A stretch of 64,000 nt of DNA. Source: Sphingomonadales bacterium EhC05 (GTDB lineage: Bacteria; Pseudomonadota; Alphaproteobacteria; Sphingomonadales; Sphingomonadaceae). The stretch spans positions 231,244 to 295,243 of the forward strand of contig LXYP01000006.1 of assembly GCA_001650955.1 (NCBI GenBank), given 5' to 3'. Shown piece after piece: positions 1-8,708 of this stretch. The stretch's first letter is position 1, and each line of letters starts with the position of its first letter. Both the position numbers and the translations under genes were made by a program. Below the pieces are notes generated by a model that was not told the DNA's origin, made no database searches, and worked only from the letters and a program-made list of their open reading frames with translations.

Positions 1-1
1 C

Positions 2-247
2 GCGGATGTTGCGCAGTTTGAGCCTCATCAGGCGCTATTTGCGGGCGGCGAAGGACTTGATGATTACCGCATCATCATTCCTGCTTTGAACCGGCTTTTG
101 GCACCTGACGGCGTTGCACTGCTCGAGATTGGTTTTGATCAGGCCAGGCCGGTGTCTGAAATCGCCGTTGAACATGACTATCATGTTGATTCTAAGAAAG
201 ATTTGGGTGGTAATGATCGCTTGCTCAGCTTGCGGTGCCAAAAATAA
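2..247 (+). CDS. prmC: Release factor glutamine methyltransferase PrmC, C-terminal part
   Basis: Only the last 81 codons are present; the start lies left of the window. PrmC transfers a methyl group from SAM to the glutamine of the GGQ motif in peptide-chain release factors, in the cytoplasm. The visible part carries the family's C-terminal signatures: FEPHQALFAGGEGLDDYR, then LLAPDGVALLEIG (a late strand of the Rossmann-fold methyltransferase) and the closing KDLGGNDRLL. The catalytic NPPY motif would be upstream, outside the window. A DUF4167 gene follows, an arrangement I recall from other alphaproteobacteria, which supports the call. Confidence 0.9.
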   Translation, partial: ADVAQFEPHQALFAGGEGLDDYRIIIPALNRLLAPDGVALLEIGFDQARPVSEIAVEHDYHVDSKKDLGGNDRLLSLRCQK

Positions 248-480
248 CTTGGTTTTGCCAAATATAGCCGCTAAGACTCGCTCAGGCCTAGATGATTTCT
301 GGCAATCTTCTGAAAATCGCTGGCCTGTTCCCAACTTGATAATGTTGCTGATGTCCGGCGATATTTTGTCATTTAATGGGCTACTGCGACCGTAATGGTT
401 CGCGGCGAATGTCCTCCGGATGGAGGGCGCTAATGAGGAAAGACCGAGTTTATTAACGGTATAAGGACACTCAGATTTTG

Positions 481-1203
481 ATGAATAATCGTCAGCCCCC
501 CCGTCGTGGGCGCGGCCGGAATAACAATAATAGCAACCGCAACAATAGCAATCGCGGCAGTGGCGGCGTAGACCGGGACAACCGGATCGACAATCGCGCA
601 CGTGGTAACGCGGCCCAGATGCTCGACAAATATAAGAAAATGGCGCAGGATGCCCAGGTCAATGGAGACCGCGTCAACGCCGAATATTATCACCAATTTG
701 CCGATCACTATTTCCGCGTCAATGCGGACACCATCGCGCGGCGCGAAGAACAGCGGCTGGCGCGTGAAGAACAGCGCGGACCGCGTGAGGATCGGGACAA
801 TTCTGCAGATCAGGAGAGCGACGATCAGCGCCAGAACCGGCATCCCCGGGGACGCCAGCAGCGTGATGAGCGACCGAAGTCCGAAGATCGCCCCCAGATG
901 GAAGATCGCCCTCGGACGGAAGAGACCCGTGAAAAGTCTGAAGGCGCGGTCGAAGACAAAAAGCCCGTGCGCGCACGGCGACCTCGTAAAGTGGCCAGCA
1001 AGCCAGAAAATGGGCCGGTAAATGGCGATGCACCAGAGACCGATGTCCTTGATGCGAGCGCTTTGCCACCAGCAATTTCATTGAGCAGCAATGATGTTGA
1101 AGTGGAGAAAAAACCAGCGCGCAAGAAACGGGTTGTCAAACCAAAGGTTGCTAAACCTGCGCCTATAGAAACAGAAGAATCAGGTGAAAGCGACGCGGCT
1201 TAA
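481..1203 (+). CDS. DUF4167 domain-containing protein
   Basis: A 240-residue, highly charged protein without signal peptide or membrane segment. The N-terminus is rich in Arg and Asn (RRGRGRNNNN), followed at about residues 40-80 by the conserved DUF4167 core (GNAAQMLDKYKKMAQDAQ, NAEYYHQFADHYFR). The rest is low-complexity Arg/Lys/Glu/Asp, probably disordered, ending in a Lys/Ala-rich tail that looks suited to nucleic-acid contact. The molecular function of the family is not established as far as I know. The start is ATG at 481; an in-frame TTG directly before it (478) has the better distance to the GGA at 465-467, so either could be used. It overlaps the convergent ygfZ gene by 4 bases. Confidence 0.85.
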   Translation: MNNRQPPRRGRGRNNNNSNRNNSNRGSGGVDRDNRIDNRARGNAAQMLDKYKKMAQDAQVNGDRVNAEYYHQFADHYFRVNADTIARREEQRLAREEQRGPREDRDNSADQESDDQRQNRHPRGRQQRDERPKSEDRPQMEDRPRTEETREKSEGAVEDKKPVRARRPRKVASKPENGPVNGDAPETDVLDASALPPAISLSSNDVEVEKKPARKKRVVKPKVAKPAPIETEESGESDAA

Positions 1204-1934
1204 AGCGCGTCGCTTAGCCATTGGGGCAGATCCAGCCCGGCGAGATCGTCAATCCGGCGATGCTCGATGGATTTGCCTAGACTCTCATATAGATAGCGTT
1301 GACGCTTTTCATTGGCCCGGTCCAATGGAACCACCACCAGCCGCCGATTGACCTTCTGGCGATAATTCATCCGCGCGGTATTTTCCTGTCCGACGTAACA
1401 GCCTTTGGTGAAGCTGACTCCGTTGAGTTCGGTTGCGTTGCATTCCAGCCACAAGGTCTTGTCGTTCCCCAATTCTGCTTGACCTTCGGTGACCCCGAGC
1501 GAGAGCCGATGCGCAAGATAGCGATCATCAGCGCCATCGTTATCTGCCGCCGGTTCCAGCCAGCGATATCCCAATTGAGAATGGCGTGGGTCCACGGGCC
1601 TGGCGTCAGAGGTCAGGTCCCAATGCGGGGCGAGACTTTCGTCAATCTCGATATCAATTTTCTGTCGCAAGCGGTAAATTTTGAGCCGCTTGGTCAAGGC
1701 CTCGGCATTGGATTTTTCACAATCCACCAGAATATCATCGCCGTCAGCCCATAAGAAAAAGTCGAACAATGTTTTCCCCTGAGCCGACAGCAGCGCCGAC
1801 CATTGAGGCTTGCCGGCTTGGACGGTGTGGACATCCTGGGTTACCAGCCCTTGCAGAAATTCCTGGATATTGTCGGTGCCGTCCCGCGAACGGAGACGAA
1901 TGATTGCTCGCTGATTTAGTCTGGTCTGGTTCAT
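1200..1934 (-). CDS. ygfZ: YgfZ/GcvT-family folate-binding protein
   Basis: A 244-residue folate-binding protein of the YgfZ group, which helps assemble or repair certain iron-sulfur enzymes in the cytoplasm. The diagnostic motif KGCYVGQE is at residues 177-184, with the conserved cysteine intact. The N-terminal half resembles the GcvT-like fold (LVTQDV, LLSAQGKTLFDFFLW). At 244 residues it is shorter than E. coli YgfZ (about 326), which I recall as usual for alphaproteobacterial members. It is divergent from pyrC with only about 50 bases between the starts, so the two promoters must overlap or lie close together. Confidence 0.88.
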   Translation of the reverse strand: MNQTRLNQRAIIRLRSRDGTDNIQEFLQGLVTQDVHTVQAGKPQWSALLSAQGKTLFDFFLWADGDDILVDCEKSNAEALTKRLKIYRLRQKIDIEIDESLAPHWDLTSDARPVDPRHSQLGYRWLEPAADNDGADDRYLAHRLSLGVTEGQAELGNDKTLWLECNATELNGVSFTKGCYVGQENTARMNYRQKVNRRLVVVPLDRANEKRQRYLYESLGKSIEHRRIDDLAGLDLPQWLSDAL

Positions 1935-1984
1935 ATATTGCAGGTAAGCATGCGACCGGATAATTGAAAGCCCATAGCTGCCTT

Positions 1985-3025
1985 ATGACTGATCAAATCA
2001 CTATCCGTCGCCCCGATGACTGGCATGTCCATTTGCGGGATGGCGACATGCTGAAAGCCGTCGCACATTATACTGCCCGGCAATTTGCCCGAGCCATTGT
2101 CATGCCCAATCTGTCACCGCCGGTTACAACATCTGCGCAGGCCGGGGCCTATCGCGACAGAATTCTGGCGGCCTTGCCAGCGGATAGCGATTTTCAGCCC
2201 TTGATGACCTGCTATCTGACGGACAGCGCCGATGCAGATGATATTGCCGCGGGTTTTGCCGCCGGCATTTTCACGGCCGCAAAACTCTATCCGGCCAATG
2301 CAACGACAAATAGCGCGCATGGCGTCACCGATGTGGCGAATATCCAGTCGGTGCTGGGGCGGATGCAGGATATTGGCATGCCGCTCCTCATCCATGGCGA
2401 AGTAACCGATAGCGATATTGATATTTTTGACCGGGAAGCCGTGTTTATTGAACGCACGCTCAAGGATCTGATTGCCGGTTTCCCGGAGCTCAAAGTCGTT
2501 TTCGAACATATTACGACGCAGCAAGCAGTGCAGTTTGTCGATCAAGCTGGTCCTAATGTCGCTGCGACGATTACGCCGCACCATTTGCACATCAACCGCA
2601 ACGCGATGTTCCAGGGCGGAATGCGTCCGCATGCTTATTGCCTGCCGGTGGCCAAGCGCGAGCAGCATAGATTGGCCCTGCGCCAAGCCGCAACCTCGGG
2701 ATCTTCCAAATATTTCCTCGGCACCGACAGCGCCCCACATGAAATTCATGCGAAGGAATCCGCCTGTGGATGTGCCGGAATATTCAACGCCCCTTATGCA
2801 ATGGAGAGCTATGCAGCGGTTTTTGAGGAAGAAGGCGCACTGGATCATCTGGAGGCATTTGCCTCGATCAATGGTCCGCAATTTTACGGCTTGCCGCTAA
2901 ACGAGGATATGGTGACCTTGCATCGCAGCGAAACTGAGATTCCCGACATATTGCCAGCTGCTGGAACATCGATTGTCCCATTTCAGTCGGGTGAGTCGCT
3001 TGTCTGGCGATTGGCAACCGCCTGA
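1985..3025 (+). CDS. pyrC: Dihydroorotase (type II)
   Basis: Catalyses the reversible cyclisation of N-carbamoyl-aspartate to dihydroorotate in pyrimidine biosynthesis. The protein is 346 residues, matching E. coli PyrC (about 348). Zinc ligands are visible: HVH at residues 14-16, the lysine that becomes carboxylated at 100 ([13 protein letters not shown]), His137, His174 and the catalytic Asp248 (LGTDSAPH). The ATG at 1985 gives [20 protein letters not shown], the normal family N-terminus; an upstream in-frame TTG at 1964 would add seven unneeded residues. It is convergent with rarD, 6 bases away. Confidence 0.95.
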   Translation: MTDQITIRRPDDWHVHLRDGDMLKAVAHYTARQFARAIVMPNLSPPVTTSAQAGAYRDRILAALPADSDFQPLMTCYLTDSADADDIAAGFAAGIFTAAKLYPANATTNSAHGVTDVANIQSVLGRMQDIGMPLLIHGEVTDSDIDIFDREAVFIERTLKDLIAGFPELKVVFEHITTQQAVQFVDQAGPNVAATITPHHLHINRNAMFQGGMRPHAYCLPVAKREQHRLALRQAATSGSSKYFLGTDSAPHEIHAKESACGCAGIFNAPYAMESYAAVFEEEGALDHLEAFASINGPQFYGLPLNEDMVTLHRSETEIPDILPAAGTSIVPFQSGESLVWRLATA

Positions 3026-3031
3026 TTGCGA

Positions 3032-3958
3032 TCAGACAGGCTTGGCCATCGCAGCCTGCCTGCGTCTTTCGGTCACAATCGAGTCGGTCGAAAAAATCGC
3101 CAGACTGGTCCAGATGAGAATGAAGCAGACCATGTGCGATGGCGTGAGCGCTTCATCATAAAGAAACACCCCGACGAGGAATTGAATCGTCGGAGCGAGA
3201 TAGTTGAGCAGGCCGATAGCGCTCAAGCTCATCTTCTTGACGGCCGATGCAAATAGCAGCAACGGGATCGCGGTGACGAAGGCGCCGCCGATGAGCAGCA
3301 GGTCAATCGTCAGCTCGTCACCCAGATGCTGGGTCGTGGGGGACGGCGGCATGCCAAATGTTAGCCAGAGCAGAAATAGCATGAATGGAACGAACAATAT
3401 GCCGGTTTCGGCGGTCAGACCGGTGATCGGTCCGATGTCGGCCACCTTGCGGACCAGACCATAGCTGCTCCAGGAAATGGCGAGAGCAAGACTGATCCAG
3501 AGCGTGTCCAGCGCCTGTACCGCCAGCACCGAAACGCCGGCTGCAGCGATTGCGATGGCAACCCATTTGCTGCGTGACAGCTTTTCACCCAGAAATATTC
3601 GGCCCATGAAGACGCTGATCAGCGGGCTGATGAAATAGCCGAGACTGGCTGCCAATATGTGATTGCTGTGCACGGCCCCGACATAGATGAGCCAGTTGGC
3701 GGCGATCAGCAGAGCGCTGACGAGCATCGCCGAGCGGACGCTGGAATTGGCCAGGGCGATCCCCAGGCTCGCGAGATTTTTGCGGAAATAGAGGATGATC
3801 AGAAGCACAGGTACCGACCAGACGATGCGATGTGCGACCACTTCAAGCGGATCGACGCTCTGGAGCAGTTTGAAATATATCGGCATCGTCCCCCAGAAGA
3901 TACAGGCGATCAATGCCTGCATAAATCCGAGATGTCCGTCTGTTTTGATCATGCCCAT
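3032..3958 (-). CDS. rarD: EamA-family transporter RarD
   Basis: A 308-residue inner-membrane protein with about ten hydrophobic segments, the two five-helix EamA repeats of the drug/metabolite transporter superfamily. The N-terminal FGTMP-like segment (CIFWGTMPIYFKLLQ), the VAHRIVWSVP stretch and the later LLNYLAPTIQFL segment are typical of the RarD subgroup (chloramphenicol-sensitive protein). Substrate is unknown for most members. The start MGMIKTDGH precedes the first membrane helix directly. No operon partner is evident; pyrC converges at its 3' end and a small membrane protein gene lies upstream. Confidence 0.9.
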   Translation of the reverse strand: MGMIKTDGHLGFMQALIACIFWGTMPIYFKLLQSVDPLEVVAHRIVWSVPVLLIILYFRKNLASLGIALANSSVRSAMLVSALLIAANWLIYVGAVHSNHILAASLGYFISPLISVFMGRIFLGEKLSRSKWVAIAIAAAGVSVLAVQALDTLWISLALAISWSSYGLVRKVADIGPITGLTAETGILFVPFMLFLLWLTFGMPPSPTTQHLGDELTIDLLLIGGAFVTAIPLLLFASAVKKMSLSAIGLLNYLAPTIQFLVGVFLYDEALTPSHMVCFILIWTSLAIFSTDSIVTERRRQAAMAKPV

Positions 3959-4031
3959 GACCGTGCGACTAGGCGCAGCTTCTTATGCTAGCAATATAGA
4001 AATCCTAATGGCGATGAAAGCTTCTGGAATA

Positions 4032-4253
4032 TCAGATGATTCCGCCGCCGAGCCATAGACGGAATGCACAGATGCCCATCACAATCATGCAGAAATACAT
4101 TCCGCTCTTATGTTTGGAGATCAGTCCGAACAAAGCCCCGACCCCGGCAATCGGCAGAATGAGCCAATTGGTCCAGCCGAGTAAAGGCACGAGGCCGATG
4201 AAGGAAAGGACAAGCGCGATGGCGCCTATGAGAATTGAGATGAGATTAGCCAT
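4032..4253 (-). CDS. Small hypothetical membrane protein
   Basis: A 73-residue protein starting MANLISILIGAIAL, almost entirely hydrophobic, with two or three predicted membrane helices and a short central basic turn (ISKHKSG). It ends in a glycine-rich tail (LWLGGGII). I do not recognise a named family, and no function can be inferred. The ATG at 4253 is preferred because the open frame continues upstream only as a non-homologous antisense extension across the neighbouring acetyltransferase gene. It is divergently arranged with that gene, about 85 bases apart. Confidence 0.6.
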   Translation of the reverse strand: MANLISILIGAIALVLSFIGLVPLLGWTNWLILPIAGVGALFGLISKHKSGMYFCMIVMGICAFRLWLGGGII

Positions 4254-4337
4254 AACTGTACTATAGGGATAAGACAGTTGTTTTTCAAGAGAATCTGTTA
4301 AAAGACGAGTCAGATTTTTGGAGGATAGAAGAAGATA

Positions 4338-4892
4338 ATGACAGATTTGGATTCTTTGCGAATTGAAACCGAGCGTCTCATATTGCGCGTGCCCAATGCC
4401 GAGGATTTCGACGGCTTTGCCGCGATGATGGCTGATGAAGAAACAGGACGATTCATCGGCGGGAAAATGAACCGGTCGGAAGCCTGGCGGGCGTGGTGCT
4501 CGATGGTCGGCGCGTGGTATGTCCGCGGTTTCGCGATGTTTTCTGTTCTCCGAAAAGAAGATCAAAAGTGGATCGGCCGGATCGGTCCATGGATGCCCGA
4601 AGGTTGGCCGGGAACCGAAGTGGGCTGGGGCGTGGCGCGTGAATTTGCGGGCCAGGGCTATGCGCTGGAAGCTTCGGTTGCATCGCTCGATTATGCATTT
4701 GATGTGCTCGGCTGGGATGATGTCATGCATTGTATTGATCCAGAGAATCTGCCGTCCATTGCACTGGCGAAAAAATTGGGTGCAACCAATCGCGGGCCGA
4801 CCCAAATGCCGGCGCCCTTTCACGAACATCGGGTGGACAATTGGGGGCAAAGTCGCGCACAGTGGCAACAGAATCGCAAATTAATTGGATAG
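4338..4892 (+). CDS. GNAT-family N-acetyltransferase (RimJ/RimL-like)
   Basis: A 184-residue acetyltransferase with the RimJ/RimL-like arrangement: the opening strand IETERLILRVPNAED, a central EVGWGVAREFAGQGYALEA segment forming the acetyl-CoA pyrophosphate loop (Q/R-x-x-G-x-G/A type) around residues 95-113, and the closing ENLPSIALAKKLG motif. Substrates of this group range from ribosomal protein N-termini to small amines, so the target cannot be assigned. It is followed after 11 bases by the DUF1330 gene, so the two are likely co-transcribed. Confidence 0.85.
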   Translation: MTDLDSLRIETERLILRVPNAEDFDGFAAMMADEETGRFIGGKMNRSEAWRAWCSMVGAWYVRGFAMFSVLRKEDQKWIGRIGPWMPEGWPGTEVGWGVAREFAGQGYALEASVASLDYAFDVLGWDDVMHCIDPENLPSIALAKKLGATNRGPTQMPAPFHEHRVDNWGQSRAQWQQNRKLIG

Positions 4893-4903
4893 GAGCGCTT
4901 GAT

Positions 4904-5341
4904 TTGGCTGACGATATTTACCTCGACCCTACGCGGGAGAGCTTTGATGCGTTCAAGGTGCTGCCGCGCGACGTTCCGATCAATATGCTCAATTTGCTGA
5001 GATTTCATCAAGAGGCACAATATCCGGCGGATCACCCGAACGCGGCCCATGGCTGGAGCGGTGCGCGGGCCTATGCCGAATATGGCAAGACCAGTGGTCC
5101 GATATTTCAGCGTGTTGGGGGAACCGTCATCTGGCGTGGGCAAATGGAAGCCATGGTCATTGGTCCGAATGACAAGCAGTGGGACAGCAGCTTCATCGCA
5201 CGCTATCCCAATAGCGGCGCATTTATGGAAATGATCACCGACGCGGAATATAAGAAAGCGGTCGTCAACCGGCAGGCCGCCGTCTTGACTTCGCGGTTGA
5301 TTCGTTTCGGAGAAATGGACGGTCCCGACACTTTCGGCTGA
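4904..5341 (+). CDS. DUF1330 domain-containing protein
   Basis: A 145-residue cytoplasmic protein of the DUF1330 family (ferredoxin-like dimeric alpha-beta fold). Characteristic parts are VPINMLNLLRFHQEA, AYAEYGKTSGPIFQRVGG, VIGPNDKQWDSSFIARYPN and the end AVVNRQAAVLTSRLIR. Biochemical function is unknown. I chose the TTG at 4904 because AGGAG at 4891-4895 stands 8 bases ahead and the protein then begins at the domain. An ATG at 4841 would lie deep inside the preceding acetyltransferase gene and add 21 unrelated residues. Confidence 0.8.
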   Translation: MADDIYLDPTRESFDAFKVLPRDVPINMLNLLRFHQEAQYPADHPNAAHGWSGARAYAEYGKTSGPIFQRVGGTVIWRGQMEAMVIGPNDKQWDSSFIARYPNSGAFMEMITDAEYKKAVVNRQAAVLTSRLIRFGEMDGPDTFG

Positions 5342-5454
5342 AGTCCCAAAATGGGACAAATAGTTAACAAAAACCTAGCGGTTTAACCATCTTCCCTAAC
5401 GGAAAATTAACGCATTTTTGTGCATAAGTCCTGACAAATTCTGGAGTTCTGCGC

Positions 5455-6237
5455 ATGACACGACTTTCCCGTTCCCTTCTGCTATCTGCGGCGGCCTTCA
5501 GCTTGCCCTTCACCCTTGCGGCTTGTGGTTCAAATGATGCCAATGATGCGGAGCTCGCGGAGTTGGATGAAAATCTGACTTCGGATCCAGCGATGAATGA
5601 TGCACTGGAAGATTCCATATTGGTCGATCCCAATTTGACAGATCAAGCCAATAGCAATGCGATTCGCGACGCAAATGGCGCTATTGATGGATCGGTGCCT
5701 CCCGGCGCCACTTATGCCGGGGCGGTCGATGGAGCGAATAGTGCTGCCAGTGCCCAGCTTGGCGGCAAAATGCTCAGCGCGCCCAAGCCACGCCAGATGA
5801 CCTCAGATGATGAGTGCACCAGCTGCGGAGGAAGCGACGGGATGACTTTGGGCGCCAAGGCCGATGCGCAATCCGCTCAGCGCGGCAAGGGCACGTGCGA
5901 CCAGAAGCTCAGCTACAACATGCGATGGGCCGACCGGATGCCGCCCGAATTTCCTGTCTATCCGAAAGCCAATTTGACCGAAGCTGCCGGTGTCGAAGGC
6001 GGCCTTTGCGATATCCGTGTCGTCAGCTTCACCACGGCCTCGCCAGTGAAAAATGTTGTGGACTATTATTATACGCAAGCCAAACGCGGCGGCTATTCAG
6101 CTGAATATCTGCTGCGTGGAGGCGAGCATGTCTTGGGTGGAACCCGGGACAGCGATGACGGCGCCTTTGTCGTGACGCTCAACAATCGCAAAGGCGGCGG
6201 AACCGCGGTCGATATTGTTGCTAGCAACGGACGCTAA
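5455..6237 (+). CDS. Secreted lipoprotein, hypothetical
   Basis: A 260-residue predicted lipoprotein: basic start, hydrophobic stretch and lipobox LAAC with the lipidated cysteine at residue 24. After it comes an acidic, Asp/Asn/Ala-rich linker to about residue 115, a CxxC pair (DECTSCGG), then a C-terminal domain from about residue 145 containing two further cysteines (GTCDQ, GLCDIRV). The four cysteines could form disulfides outside the inner membrane. I do not recognise the family. It is a single-gene unit closed by an obvious terminator. Confidence 0.75.
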   Translation: MTRLSRSLLLSAAAFSLPFTLAACGSNDANDAELAELDENLTSDPAMNDALEDSILVDPNLTDQANSNAIRDANGAIDGSVPPGATYAGAVDGANSAASAQLGGKMLSAPKPRQMTSDDECTSCGGSDGMTLGAKADAQSAQRGKGTCDQKLSYNMRWADRMPPEFPVYPKANLTEAAGVEGGLCDIRVVSFTTASPVKNVVDYYYTQAKRGGYSAEYLLRGGEHVLGGTRDSDDGAFVVTLNNRKGGGTAVDIVASNGR

Positions 6238-6267
6238 ACAGATAATTCTAACCAGATTCGGCAATTG

Positions 6268-6295
6268 GGGGTGGTGCGAACCACCCCTTTTTTTT
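6268..6295 (+). terminator. Rho-independent terminator after the lipoprotein gene
   Basis: Perfect 8-bp stem GGGGTGGT (6268-6275) with ACCACCCC (6280-6287), a 4-base loop and eight consecutive T. It stands 30 bases after the stop codon of the lipoprotein gene. The T-run runs up to the end of the convergent SDR gene. Confidence 0.92.
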
Positions 6296-6297
6296 GC

Positions 6298-7068
6298 CTA
6301 TTCGCGGAAGCTGCCGCCGCCATCTACGGTGATATCATTTGCGGTTGTGAAGCTGCTATAGTCGCTGGCGAGCCATAGCATCGCATTGGCGACTTCCACT
6401 GCTTTACCAACCCGGTTGATCGGATGGTTGCGGTTGAATATTTCTACCGCCTCCTCATGTGATCCAGGATAGGCCGCGAGATAGCGCTGATACATCGGCG
6501 TATCAATGGCGCCAGGATGAACCGTATTCACCCGCACTGGATATTTTTCTGCTGCGCAATGGAGTGCCAGCGATTTGCTCAGCGAAGTCACTGCCGCCTT
6601 GCTTGCACAATAAGCTGCAAATTGGGCGCCAGGACGGAGCGCCAGCATCGAACCGATATTGACAATCGCTCCGTCTTCACCGCTTTCCAATATTGCAGGC
6701 AAGCCGACCCGGCAGCCATAGAAGGTCCCCTGCATGTTGATATCGATGGTCCGGTTCCAGCTTTCGAGATCGACTTCATCGACAGACCCCGGTTCTGAAA
6801 TGCCTGCGACATTGAACAAAGTCGTGATCTTGCCAAAGCGTTTCTTGGTCGCATCAACAGCGGCCTGCCATTGATCGAGATCGCGTACATCCAGCAAGAC
6901 GGCATCGGCGCGTGCACCGAGCGATGCTGCATGTTCCTTGGCTTTGTCGAGCTGAATATCCGCGAGCATCACCGAGCCGCCTTCTTCAACAAAACGCTGT
7001 CCTGCGGTTCCGCCAATACCTTCTGCGCCGCCTGAGATCAGTGCGACCTTACCGTCCATCATACCCAT
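6298..7068 (-). CDS. SDR-family oxidoreductase
   Basis: A 256-residue short-chain dehydrogenase. Seen: the nucleotide-binding loop SGGAEGIGG (the usual T of TGxxxGxG is S), NVAG near residue 86, and the catalytic tetrad Asn111, Ser140, Tyr153 and Lys157 (YCASK). The Asp after the second strand (LADIQL) suggests NAD rather than NADP. C-terminal TVDGGGSF is typical. It probably oxidises an alcohol produced by the neighbouring P450. The start MGMMDGKVALISGG is preferred over an upstream in-frame ATG at 7101 that would overlap the end of the P450 gene. It is the last gene of the NTF2-ABM-P450-SDR cluster. Confidence 0.88.
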   Translation of the reverse strand: MGMMDGKVALISGGAEGIGGTAGQRFVEEGGSVMLADIQLDKAKEHAASLGARADAVLLDVRDLDQWQAAVDATKKRFGKITTLFNVAGISEPGSVDEVDLESWNRTIDINMQGTFYGCRVGLPAILESGEDGAIVNIGSMLALRPGAQFAAYCASKAAVTSLSKSLALHCAAEKYPVRVNTVHPGAIDTPMYQRYLAAYPGSHEEAVEIFNRNHPINRVGKAVEVANAMLWLASDYSSFTTANDITVDGGGSFRE

Positions 7069-7087
7069 TATATTTTCCAGTTTTGCT

Positions 7088-8335
7088 CTATTTCTTATCA
7101 AACAAGATCGGCAGATTGCTCAATCCGCGAAGCATCATATTGGGTGGATAATTCAGTGTTGCACCTTCCGCGATCCGCAAATTGTCCATGCGTTTGGCGA
7201 ATTGCTGGAAGGATACAGTCATTTCCTTGCGCGACAGCATATTGCCGACACACATGTGGATACCTTTCCCGAATGCCAAGTGCGTGCGCGCATTTTTGCG
7301 GTCGACCTGGAATTCATTGGGATTTTCAAACTGCTTGGGATCGCGATTGGCGGCGTGATAACGCATCATCACCATCGCGCCCTTGGGCAGTGTTACCCCG
7401 CCGAGTTCCGCATCCCGGTGCATCACGCGCCAGATGCCGGACGATCCGCTCGACATCCGCAATACTTCTTCAACCGCATTGGGGATCAGCGACGGATCAT
7501 CTTGAATCTTCTTATATTGCTCAGGATTGGTAGCGAACAGCCGCATGCCTTCAGCCAGCGCCGCGGTCGTGGTTTCATTCCCGGCAACCATCAGCTGCTG
7601 CACGATGGACAGGGATTCTGCGTCATCGAGCGGGCGCTCTCCGTCCACTTGGGCATTGACCAAGTCGGACAGTATATCGTTTTTCGCTTCCTTGCGGCGC
7701 TCATCCATATTGGCTTTTAACGCATGTTGATATTCCACCACCTCGCGTTCGGTTTCGAGCTGGCGTTCCCGTGTCATCATGCCGGAAAGCCGGTCAACAA
7801 AGGCATTGGTCCAGCGTTTGATTGTACTGGCATCGGCGACGTCGAGGCCGAGTTGCACGGCAATGGTTCTGACCGGCATCGGGATCGCATATTCGTCGAC
7901 AAAGTCGCATTCGCCCTTGTCGATAAAATTGTCGATCAGCTCGTTCGACATCACCCGCATACTGTCTTCCAGCTTGTTCACTTTGGGCATCGAGAAAGCG
8001 AGGTTGACCAATTTGCGGAACCGCGTGTGCACGGGTTGGTCTGCGGTCAACAAAGTGCTGACCTGCGGCCAGCCCTTGGCCTGGATCTCCTGCACTTCCT
8101 TGTCATTTTCCAATTCTTCGTCGGATTTTCCACCGGCCAGAAGCGCATTAAAATTATTGGAAAAATCGTCTAGCCGTCCGACGGCTTCGGAAATCAGATC
8201 ATAGTCCAGAACAATATAGGTGCCGCTGGCTTCGTCAAAAAAGACCGGGCTCTTGGCGCGTTTCTCTTCATAGAAATCAAACGGATCAACCAATATGTCC
8301 GGTTGAAAAAGAGATTTGGATACTGCTTCGTTCAT
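7088..8335 (-). CDS. Cytochrome P450
   Basis: A 415-residue soluble bacterial P450, a heme monooxygenase that hydroxylates an unactivated carbon using electrons from a ferredoxin. Visible: the I-helix oxygen-binding motif AGNETT (251-256), ExxR at 290-293 (EEVLR) and the heme-binding loop FGKGIHMCVG (355-364) with the axial Cys362. The length is normal. No ferredoxin or ferredoxin reductase gene is in the cluster, so redox partners must come from elsewhere. Substrate is unknown; related enzymes act on terpenoids, steroids or fatty acids. It lies between the ABM gene and the SDR gene on the same strand. Confidence 0.95.
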   Translation of the reverse strand: MNEAVSKSLFQPDILVDPFDFYEEKRAKSPVFFDEASGTYIVLDYDLISEAVGRLDDFSNNFNALLAGGKSDEELENDKEVQEIQAKGWPQVSTLLTADQPVHTRFRKLVNLAFSMPKVNKLEDSMRVMSNELIDNFIDKGECDFVDEYAIPMPVRTIAVQLGLDVADASTIKRWTNAFVDRLSGMMTRERQLETEREVVEYQHALKANMDERRKEAKNDILSDLVNAQVDGERPLDDAESLSIVQQLMVAGNETTTAALAEGMRLFATNPEQYKKIQDDPSLIPNAVEEVLRMSSGSSGIWRVMHRDAELGGVTLPKGAMVMMRYHAANRDPKQFENPNEFQVDRKNARTHLAFGKGIHMCVGNMLSRKEMTVSFQQFAKRMDNLRIAEGATLNYPPNMMLRGLSNLPILFDKK

Positions 8336-8353
8336 GGCAAGTTCCTGTTTAAA

Positions 8354-8695
8354 TTAGTCAAAAGACGGTGTGGGTTTGCCCTCGGCGTTGTAAACCGGTC
8401 CTTCGGCATCAACGCGATATTTGGCGCTGACCGCATTGGTCAGTCCAAAGCTGCCGATATGGGCAAGCATGCTGGCATAATGGACATCCTTGAAATGCTG
8501 TCCAAGCGCTTCTTCATCCGTCCATTCCTCGAAGACCTCGATACGAGCCGGATTATTCATGTCTGCGGCCCAGCTATAGCATAAGCAGCCAGGCTGACTC
8601 AGCGCGCCATCAATATAGGGCTGCGCTTTTTTCAGACATTCTTCGCGGGTTGCCGGGTCCACATCAATATGTGCTGCGATCACTATTTTTGCCAT
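8354..8695 (-). CDS. Antibiotic biosynthesis monooxygenase (ABM) domain protein
   Basis: A 113-residue protein whose first 95 residues form an ABM/quinol monooxygenase-type ferredoxin-like domain: KIVIAAHIDVDPATREE, QPGCLCYSWAADMNNPARI, EEWTDEEALGQHFKDVHY. Cofactor-free monooxygenases of this fold act on quinols or polyketides, but many members only bind or isomerise substrates. ATG at 8695 has AGGAGA about 10 bases ahead, so the longer in-frame extension into the NTF2-like gene is rejected. It sits 13 bases after the NTF2-like gene and 18 before the P450 gene, which indicates an operon. Confidence 0.85.
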   Translation of the reverse strand: MAKIVIAAHIDVDPATREECLKKAQPYIDGALSQPGCLCYSWAADMNNPARIEVFEEWTDEEALGQHFKDVHYASMLAHIGSFGLTNAVSAKYRVDAEGPVYNAEGKPTPSFD

Positions 8696-8708
8696 TTGCC
8701 AAATTCTC

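Noticed and set aside
413-426. Hairpin CCTCC-GGAT-GGAGG between prmC and the DUF4167 gene as a terminator
   Set aside because: The stem is 5 bp and no T-run follows; GGAGG here could mimic a ribosome site but no frame starts after it.
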